Positions 14,271-19,140 of a DNA stretch of 19,140 bases are shown here, piece after piece. Numbering within the stretch: the stretch's first letter is position 1; the number at the start of each line of letters is the position of its first letter. The translations under genes and the position numbers were made by a program. A model generated the notes under the pieces. It was given only the letters and a program-made list of their open reading frames with translations, had not been told where the DNA came from and searched no databases. This stretch comes from DAOTUL01 sp034437435 (lineage in GTDB: Bacteria > Chloroflexota > Anaerolineae > Aggregatilineales > Phototrophicaceae): positions 1-19,140 of the forward strand of contig CAYQJO010000065.1 of assembly GCA_964417785.1 (NCBI GenBank), given 5' to 3'.

Positions 14271-15881
14271 ATGGAAAGACGGATAACGGACGACATCGAC
14301 AAACTGCAACTGGTCTTACCCCGCTACATCAATCAGGCTTTAGATGCGCTTGATGACACCGACAACCTCCTTGAGGTTGTTCTTGATTTAGGACGAGTAC
14401 CCTCTGCACGTTTTGTCTCCGGCGAAGTTGTTCTCTCAGAGGACGAAGTAACCCGCGATGATCTGGATGACATTGTAGAACGCATTGGCGACTTCGACGC
14501 CGACAACCGTGCCGGAATCGAGCGCACGCTGCACCGCATCTCGGCCATCCGCAACCGGCGCGAGGCCATTGTCGGTCTCACCTGCCGCGTGGGTCGGGCG
14601 GTATACGGCACGATTGACATCATTGACGATCTCATCGCCACCAACCAGAGTATCCTGATGCTGGGACCGCCCGGTGTGGGTAAGACGACCATGCTGCGGG
14701 AGGCGGCCCGTGTGCTGGCAGAGCGCAAGCGCGTTATCATCGTGGATACGTCCAACGAGATCGGTGGCGATGGCGATGTGCCGCATTCATCCATTGGCAA
14801 GGCCCGCCGGATGCAGGTCTCACACCCGGAACGCCAGCACGAAGTTATGATCGAGGCGGTGGAAAATCACAATCCCCAGGTGATCGTGATTGACGAAATC
14901 GGGCGCGAACTGGAAGCGACAGCGGCCCGCACCATCGCCGAACGCGGTGTGCAGTTAATCGGTACCGCGCATGGTAACGCTCTGGATAATCTGATGCTCA
15001 ACCCAACATTGTCGGACCTGATCGGTGGAATTGAGTCGGTTACCCTCTCTGACGATGAGGCGCGGCGGCGCGGTACTCAGAAGACGGTGCTGGAACGGCG
15101 AGCGCCACCCACCTTCGATGTGCTGATTGAGATACAAACGCGGGACCGGTTGGCCGTACACGAAAGTGTCGCTGATGCGGTCGATATGGTACTGCGGGGT
15201 CGCACTCAGGCGGTCGAGGTGCGCTCCCGTGATGAAAATGGCGACGTGCAGATCGACACCATACAGCCCGAATACGATATGGGCGAGCGGGATTCTTCTC
15301 GCCGGGGCGGGCGGGGTAATCGCAACAGTCGCGACCGCGACGACAAAGAGCAGCATGCCTTCAAGCAGCCATACGATGAATTTATCCCCCGTGCCGCAGA
15401 CGGCGGACCGCTGCAAATGCTCCACATCTACGCTTATGGCGTGGCCCGCAATCGACTGCAACAGGCCGCTCGTCGGCTCAAGGTGCCGCTGACCGTCATG
15501 GATGATCTGGGTGGTGCGGATGCGGTGGTGACGTTGAAGAATTACTATCGCCGTCGTCCCAGACTGATTGCCGATGCGGAGCGGCTCGGGATGTCCATCT
15601 ATGTGCTGCGGGCCAACACCGTCTCACAGATGGAAAACTTTTTGATCGACATTTTCCAGCTTGAGATTGACCCTCTCGATCCTTTTGGGGTGGCGATCCA
15701 GGAGGCTGAGACAGCCATTAACCAGATTCAGGCGGGTGTTGAGTTCGTGGACCTGGCTCCCCAGGAATCGACCATCCGCCGCCGTCAGCATCAACTGGCC
15801 CGCAAAGCGCAGTTGTTGTCGCGGTCCTTCGGTCAGGACCCGGATCGCCATGTCCGTATTTACCGCTACGAAGCGGAGTAG
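14271..15881 (+). CDS. SpoIIIAA/Ycf45-type AAA ATPase with C-terminal R3H domain
   Basis: This is a 536-residue protein. The N-terminal region (about 1-110) resembles the SpoIIIAA/Ycf45 lead-in, with TCRVGRAVYG just before the ATPase. The P-loop is GPPGVGKTT (132-140), the Walker B is VIVIDEIG with Asp208-Glu209, and IGTAHGN follows as a sensor-like segment. A disordered RG-rich linker (about 340-365, containing RRGGRGNRNSRDRDD) separates the ATPase from a C-terminal part that ends in an R3H domain (Arg503-x3-His507, then SRSFGQDPDRHVRIY). R3H domains bind single-stranded nucleic acid. The role in bacteria is not settled. AAGGA (14262-14266) supports ATG 14271 rather than the overlapping ATG 14250, which has no ribosome site. 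tmk follows after 5 nt. Confidence 0.85.
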   Translation: MERRITDDIDKLQLVLPRYINQALDALDDTDNLLEVVLDLGRVPSARFVSGEVVLSEDEVTRDDLDDIVERIGDFDADNRAGIERTLHRISAIRNRREAIVGLTCRVGRAVYGTIDIIDDLIATNQSILMLGPPGVGKTTMLREAARVLAERKRVIIVDTSNEIGGDGDVPHSSIGKARRMQVSHPERQHEVMIEAVENHNPQVIVIDEIGRELEATAARTIAERGVQLIGTAHGNALDNLMLNPTLSDLIGGIESVTLSDDEARRRGTQKTVLERRAPPTFDVLIEIQTRDRLAVHESVADAVDMVLRGRTQAVEVRSRDENGDVQIDTIQPEYDMGERDSSRRGGRGNRNSRDRDDKEQHAFKQPYDEFIPRAADGGPLQMLHIYAYGVARNRLQQAARRLKVPLTVMDDLGGADAVVTLKNYYRRRPRLIADAERLGMSIYVLRANTVSQMENFLIDIFQLEIDPLDPFGVAIQEAETAINQIQAGVEFVDLAPQESTIRRRQHQLARKAQLLSRSFGQDPDRHVRIYRYEAE

Positions 15882-15886
15882 CCGCG

Positions 15887-16534
15887 ATGTTTATTTCGTT
15901 TGAGGGGGTAGACGGCAGCGGTAAAACAACCCAGGCCCGCCAGACCGTCCAGTTTTTGCAGGAACATGGCTACGATGTGTTGATGGTGCGTGAACCGGGT
16001 GGCACGCCAATTGGCGATCAGGTGCGTGGGATACTGCTGGATAACATGGAAAACACTGAGATGCACCCGCGCACCGAACTACTGCTATTTTGCGCGTCGC
16101 GGGCGCAGCTTGCCGCCGAGCGCATCATGCCGCACCTGCAAAAGGGTGGGATCGTCGTGTGTGATCGCTATATCGACTCTACCTTCGCCTACCAGGGTTA
16201 CGGTCACGGGTTGAATCTCAAGGCACTGCGCAGTGTGATCGACTTTGCGACCAGCGGTCTCAAACCCGACCTGACCCTGTTCATGGACATCAACCCTGAT
16301 GAAGCGCTGCGCCGACGCGCTAAAGCGACCCTGTTCGGCGAAGCCTGGAACCGGCTGGATGACATGGATTTGCCCTTTCACCGTCGGGTGTACAAAGGCT
16401 ATCACGAACTGATGCTGAATGAACCGGCGCGTTTCCAGTCCATAGATGCCACCCGTACTCCCGATACTATACAGAACCATATTCGTCATGTGCTGGCGGA
16501 ATGGCTGGAACTGGAACGCCAGCACCATGATTGA
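15887..16534 (+). CDS. tmk: Thymidylate kinase
   Basis: This 215-residue enzyme phosphorylates dTMP to dTDP in DNA precursor synthesis. The P-loop is GVDGSGKTT (7-15), followed by the dTMP-binding REPGGT segment, the Asp93-Arg94-Tyr95 motif in CDRYIDSTFAYQG, and an arginine-rich LID region (RRRAKATLFGEAWNRLDD). The length is normal for the family. GGAG (15875-15878) lies 8 nt before ATG 15887 and the start is 5 nt after the ATPase gene, so the two share a transcript. The stop overlaps the next small gene by 8 nt. Confidence 0.96.
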   Translation: MFISFEGVDGSGKTTQARQTVQFLQEHGYDVLMVREPGGTPIGDQVRGILLDNMENTEMHPRTELLLFCASRAQLAAERIMPHLQKGGIVVCDRYIDSTFAYQGYGHGLNLKALRSVIDFATSGLKPDLTLFMDINPDEALRRRAKATLFGEAWNRLDDMDLPFHRRVYKGYHELMLNEPARFQSIDATRTPDTIQNHIRHVLAEWLELERQHHD

Positions 16535-16817
16535 CATCACGTTTGACATCCAGGTGGACCGTGAGGGTGAACACGCCGACCCACTGCTGGACGATTACGA
16601 ACTCAATATGCTGCTGGAACACACGCGAGCGCAGATCGCCCGGCATGTCCAGAACAGCCTGGGCGATTTGCGCTGTACGGTTCACAATCAAGCGCCCGCC
16701 GTAACCATCACCGGCAGTTATTCACTGGATACCGAGCAACTCGACATCAACTACCATGTCGATACCTGCTGCAAAACTTTCCTGATGCAGGCGATCATGG
16801 CGCTTAACACACGGTAA
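16527..16817 (+). CDS. Unknown 96-residue protein overlapping tmk
   Basis: I do not recognise a family. The protein is small, acidic and soluble. It begins MIDITFDIQVDRE and ends with a segment containing a Cys-Cys pair (DTCCKTFLMQAIMALNTR). The predicted pattern is strand, helix (LNMLLEHTRAQIARHVQNS), several strands, helix. It has no membrane segment or signal peptide. ATG 16527 overlaps the tmk stop region by 8 nt, which implies translational coupling; codons further upstream in this frame lie inside tmk and have no support. Support for it being real is the open frame with consistent codon use and the tight junction. It sits at the end of the operon, facing the minus-strand FAH gene 21 nt away. 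Confidence 0.65.
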   Translation: MIDITFDIQVDREGEHADPLLDDYELNMLLEHTRAQIARHVQNSLGDLRCTVHNQAPAVTITGSYSLDTEQLDINYHVDTCCKTFLMQAIMALNTR

Positions 16818-16838
16818 CGCCTGGTACTATGATAGGTA

Positions 16839-17663
16839 CTATTTGACGACCTTGCAGGGATTGGTCAGCTTGCCAATCGCCTCGATTTCCACCTCGACCA
16901 CATCACCCTCACCCAGGAAACGCCCGCGTTTCTTACCCACACCGGCGGGTGTGCCGGTGAGAATCACATCGCCGCTTTCCAGCGTAAACGCATGTGAGCA
17001 GAAGGACACCAGCGTCGGAATCCGGAACATCATCAGGCCAGTGTTGGCGTTCTGCATTTCTTCGCCACTGACCGTCGTCTTGAGAGTCAGATCATGCGGA
17101 TCGGTGATCTCATCGGCGGTAACGATGCAGGGTCCCAGCGGGCAGAAAGTATCCAGGCTTTTGCCCCGTATCCACTGTGGCTCCGCATCCTGCAAATCGC
17201 GGGCGCTGACGTCGTTGGCGAGGGTGTAGCCATAAACATGCTTCATGGCGTCTTCTTCGCTCACTTCATACGCTTTCTGGCCGATGATGACTGCCAGTTC
17301 ACCTTCCCAGTCCACCTGAGTCGAGAGAGACTCACGCCAGGTGATAGCGTCGCCATCGCCGATGACGCTGGACACAAATTTGGCGAAGAGGAGCGGTTTT
17401 TCCGGGCGTTTGTTACCAAGCTCATCGGCATGAGCGGCATAATTGCGTCCAATGCCGATAATTTTGCGCGGCATAAGCGGCGCACGGAAGACCACCTCAT
17501 CGACGTTGGTGGGATTACCGGCTGTGGTCGGGCGGATACCCTGCTGGACAAGACTGCGCATATCCGGGCTGGGGGGCGAGACCTGGAAGACCTGATCGCC
17601 TTCCAGGATACCGGTGAAGCTGGCTTCAGGATTGTTCTTGTACGCAAATGTAACGAGTTTCAT
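16839..17663 (-). CDS. Fumarylacetoacetate hydrolase (FAH) family protein
   Basis: This is a 274-residue enzyme with the FAH catalytic domain in the C-terminal ~210 residues. The metal site is visible as Glu120-x-Glu122 (DWEGELAVIIG) and Asp151 (ANDVSARD). RGKSLDTFCPLGP with Lys168 and GDVILTGTPAGVG are also family signatures. Relatives hydrolyse or decarboxylate 2-oxo or beta-diketo acids in sugar or aromatic breakdown, e.g. ureidoglycolate lyase-like or 2-keto-3-deoxy acid enzymes. The exact substrate cannot be assigned. Only ATG 17663 is usable, and its best ribosome site lies 25 nt upstream across a small hairpin. It is downstream of the sulfatase on the same strand (52-nt spacer), so both may serve one catabolic route. 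Confidence 0.88.
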   Translation of the reverse strand: MKLVTFAYKNNPEASFTGILEGDQVFQVSPPSPDMRSLVQQGIRPTTAGNPTNVDEVVFRAPLMPRKIIGIGRNYAAHADELGNKRPEKPLLFAKFVSSVIGDGDAITWRESLSTQVDWEGELAVIIGQKAYEVSEEDAMKHVYGYTLANDVSARDLQDAEPQWIRGKSLDTFCPLGPCIVTADEITDPHDLTLKTTVSGEEMQNANTGLMMFRIPTLVSFCSHAFTLESGDVILTGTPAGVGKKRGRFLGEGDVVEVEIEAIGKLTNPCKVVK

Positions 17664-17696
17664 GGTGTTTCGCGGCGAAAGCCGCTTGCTCCTTTC
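17664..17696 (-). promoter_or_regulatory. Structured leader: ribosome site separated from the FAH start by a hairpin
   Basis: On the minus strand GAAAGGAG (17696-17689) lies 25 nt before the ATG at 17663, too far for normal initiation. Between them is a perfect hairpin with 5-bp GCGGC/GCCGC arms and a TTTC loop (17685-17672). If it folds, the ribosome site would effectively be 11 nt from the start. No in-frame ATG, GTG or TTG lies between. Confidence 0.4.
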
Positions 17697-17715
17697 TTAT
17701 AGATGATTTATCGCA

Positions 17716-19080
17716 CTACCAGCGGTGTGTGCGCACTGGCAGTGTGTTCATGCCCTCAACCAGCCGCTGTAAGAGCCGGTCACGCATATCGGCCAGTACT
17801 TCGGGTTGATCGTCGGCGCGGTCATGGACTTCATAGTCGGTGTCGCTGAGATCGAACAGCTTTTCGCTGCCATCAGCGTAGCGGAAATACTTGTGAGACG
17901 GTGTGCGCAGGGTCAGAATGCGACTGTTTTCGTCACGGTGCTGCACCATCACATCGGCGCGGCCTTTATCCGTCTCACCCTTCAGCAGCCCGGTCATGGT
18001 CTGCCCGTCCAGGCCAGCGGGACTATCGACACCGCACAGATCGCACAGGGTCGGCAGCAGATCGACCGTTTCGACAAAACCACTCACCCGCCGACCAGCA
18101 GGCAGCACACCCGGCATTCGAATCATACACGGTACCCGGATAATCTCGTCGTAATTTGACGGTCCCTTGGCGAAACGCGCATGATCGCCCAGCATCTCGC
18201 CGTGATCGCTCATGTAAATGACGATGGTGTTATCCGGCACAGCGGCCAGAATATGCCCGACATAATAGTCGATTTCGCTGCACAGCGCGTAGTAGTGCCG
18301 CCGGATGTCGTCCCACTGTTCCAATGTGAGCGACGGCAGCGGCGAGGTTGCGATGTCGTCAGGATGCTGTGTGGGCGGCGGCAGTTCTACACCATCGTAG
18401 AGGTCCAGCCAGCGTTGCGTCGGATTGAGTGGGTGATGCGGATAGAAGAACCCGACACTGAGAAAGAACGGTCGGTCAGCACCGGATAATCCATCCAGCA
18501 GGGCGACGGCACGGCTGGCGGTCCAGGCCGTCAGCGTCAGGTTGTCCGGTATATCCTGCACCCAGGTGTGCATGTTGCCAGGAGCGACGTGGATACTGGG
18601 GGCATCTGGACGTTCGGGACGAACGCTTGCCACGTAATCCGGGTGATTGTCGGCAATCCAGGTGTAGTAGGCGTTTTCCCGATCTGCCGGTCCATCGGCC
18701 CACTCATTGATATCATACCCATAATCGTTATACTGGGACGATAGGTCGCGAGGTTCGTCCTTATGTGGCAATAAGTGCAGTTTGCCCACATTCACGGTCG
18801 TATAACCGGCGTTTTGCAACACATTTGCCAGCGTAGTTTCGTGCTTCGGCAGGCCGATTCCGTTGGATGTGACACCATGATTTAACGGATAGCGTCCGGT
18901 CCAGATGCTCGCACGCGACGGCATACACACTGGTCCCTGAATGTAACACTGGTCCAGGCAGACCGCCTCGCTTGCGAATTGATCCAGCACCGGCGTGATC
19001 ATATGCGGGCTGCCGTTGGCTCCGATGCTGTCGTAGCGCTGTTGATCGGTACTGATCAACAGAATGTTTGGCGATGTCAT
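17716..19080 (-). CDS. Type I sulfatase (formylglycine-dependent), cytosolic
   Basis: This 454-residue alkaline-phosphatase-superfamily hydrolase carries the formylglycine motif Cys52-Met-Pro-Ser-Arg56 followed by TGRYP. N-terminal metal residues sit in STDQQRYD (Asp12, Gln13), and the second metal pair is Asp292-His293 in YMSDHGEMLGDH, with Lys305 nearby. It hydrolyses sulfate esters, for example on sulfated sugars; phosphonate or choline-sulfate relatives share the fold. There is no signal peptide, so it should act in the cytoplasm on imported substrates. It needs a formylglycine-generating enzyme or a radical SAM maturase encoded elsewhere; a CxPSR site can be read by both types. GAGG 7 nt before ATG 19080 supports the start. 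Confidence 0.9.
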   Translation of the reverse strand: MTSPNILLISTDQQRYDSIGANGSPHMITPVLDQFASEAVCLDQCYIQGPVCMPSRASIWTGRYPLNHGVTSNGIGLPKHETTLANVLQNAGYTTVNVGKLHLLPHKDEPRDLSSQYNDYGYDINEWADGPADRENAYYTWIADNHPDYVASVRPERPDAPSIHVAPGNMHTWVQDIPDNLTLTAWTASRAVALLDGLSGADRPFFLSVGFFYPHHPLNPTQRWLDLYDGVELPPPTQHPDDIATSPLPSLTLEQWDDIRRHYYALCSEIDYYVGHILAAVPDNTIVIYMSDHGEMLGDHARFAKGPSNYDEIIRVPCMIRMPGVLPAGRRVSGFVETVDLLPTLCDLCGVDSPAGLDGQTMTGLLKGETDKGRADVMVQHRDENSRILTLRTPSHKYFRYADGSEKLFDLSDTDYEVHDRADDQPEVLADMRDRLLQRLVEGMNTLPVRTHRW

Positions 19081-19093
19081 CGTATTTCCTCAG

Positions 19094-19140
19094 TTATCGC
19101 TGTTCAAGATGCACACCGGCAAGCTGTCCCCAGAGATCGT
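19094..19140 (-). CDS. Possible C-terminal tail of an upstream gene (partial)
   Basis: On the minus strand a frame open to the window edge reads DLWGQLAGVHLEQR and stops at TAA 19096-19094, 13 nt before the sulfatase start. A second open frame stops at TGA 19092-19090. The first reads more like protein, but with only 14 residues neither can be identified. A short gap to the sulfatase would fit a shared operon. Confidence 0.35.
   Translation of the reverse strand, partial: DLWGQLAGVHLEQR

Noticed and set aside
16823..16842. Direct repeat GGTACTAT-GATA-GGTACTAT between the convergent genes
   Set aside because: It is only 8 bp repeated once, overlaps the FAH stop codon and forms no convincing terminator hairpin. 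It could be chance.
17672..17685. GNRA-tetraloop hairpin (GCGGC-GAAA-GCCGC) on the + strand as a possible small RNA or terminator
   Set aside because: There is no T run or promoter on the + strand here; the relevant transcript runs on the minus strand, where the loop is TTTC.
1..19140. Mobile elements, CRISPR arrays, tRNA or rRNA genes
   Set aside because: I found no terminal inverted repeats with a transposase, no regularly spaced repeats and no tRNA- or rRNA-like sequence; nearly all of the window is covered by protein genes.

Overview
The window reads as a bacterial chromosome segment with moderately high GC content, most likely from a member of the Chloroflexota (Anaerolineae-like). This is inferred from gene content and order: a cytochrome c maturation run with a four-cysteine CcmH, a SpoIIIAA/Ycf45-type ATPase with R3H domain next to thymidylate kinase, and B12-type radical SAM genes beside an O-antigen ligase-like gene. 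No rRNA or other taxonomic marker is present, so the placement is tentative. A run of exactly 100 N (5271-5370) shows that this is a scaffolded draft assembly. I see no tRNA, rRNA, CRISPR array, insertion sequence or phage gene.

Region 1 (1-7504, + strand) starts with a strong terminator for an unseen upstream gene and an extended -10 element. A tightly packed operon follows: an O-antigen ligase-like membrane protein; a fused nucleotidyltransferase plus B12-binding radical SAM protein; a second B12-binding radical SAM protein that is a paralogue of the fused one; a class I methyltransferase broken by the assembly gap; a PrmC/HemK-like methyltransferase; and a third B12-binding radical SAM protein. 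Neighbours overlap by ATGA or sit 3 nt apart, so translational coupling is likely. The set looks like a pathway that builds or decorates a surface glycan or lipid with radical methylation or similar chemistry. The substrate is unknown, and this is the best candidate for an undescribed system.

Region 2 (7505-8970) is one PLP enzyme resembling the cysteine desulfurase half of molybdenum cofactor sulfurase, without the MOSC half, behind its own candidate -10.

Region 3 (8971-13143) is a cytochrome c maturation operon: ccmE, ccmF, ccmH, a ccmG/resA-like thioredoxin and a short ccmI-like gene, closed by a clear terminator. CcmE has a cysteine in place of the usual haem-binding histidine (CxxxY), yet CcmH and CcmG-like proteins are retained.

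Region 4 (13144-16817) has a good candidate promoter, then a GNAT-like protein, a SpoIIIAA-type ATPase with R3H domain, thymidylate kinase (tmk) and an unknown 96-residue protein.

Region 5 (16839-19140, - strand) faces region 4: a fumarylacetoacetate hydrolase-family enzyme preceded by a cytosolic type I sulfatase and, at the edge, what may be the tail of another gene in the same operon.
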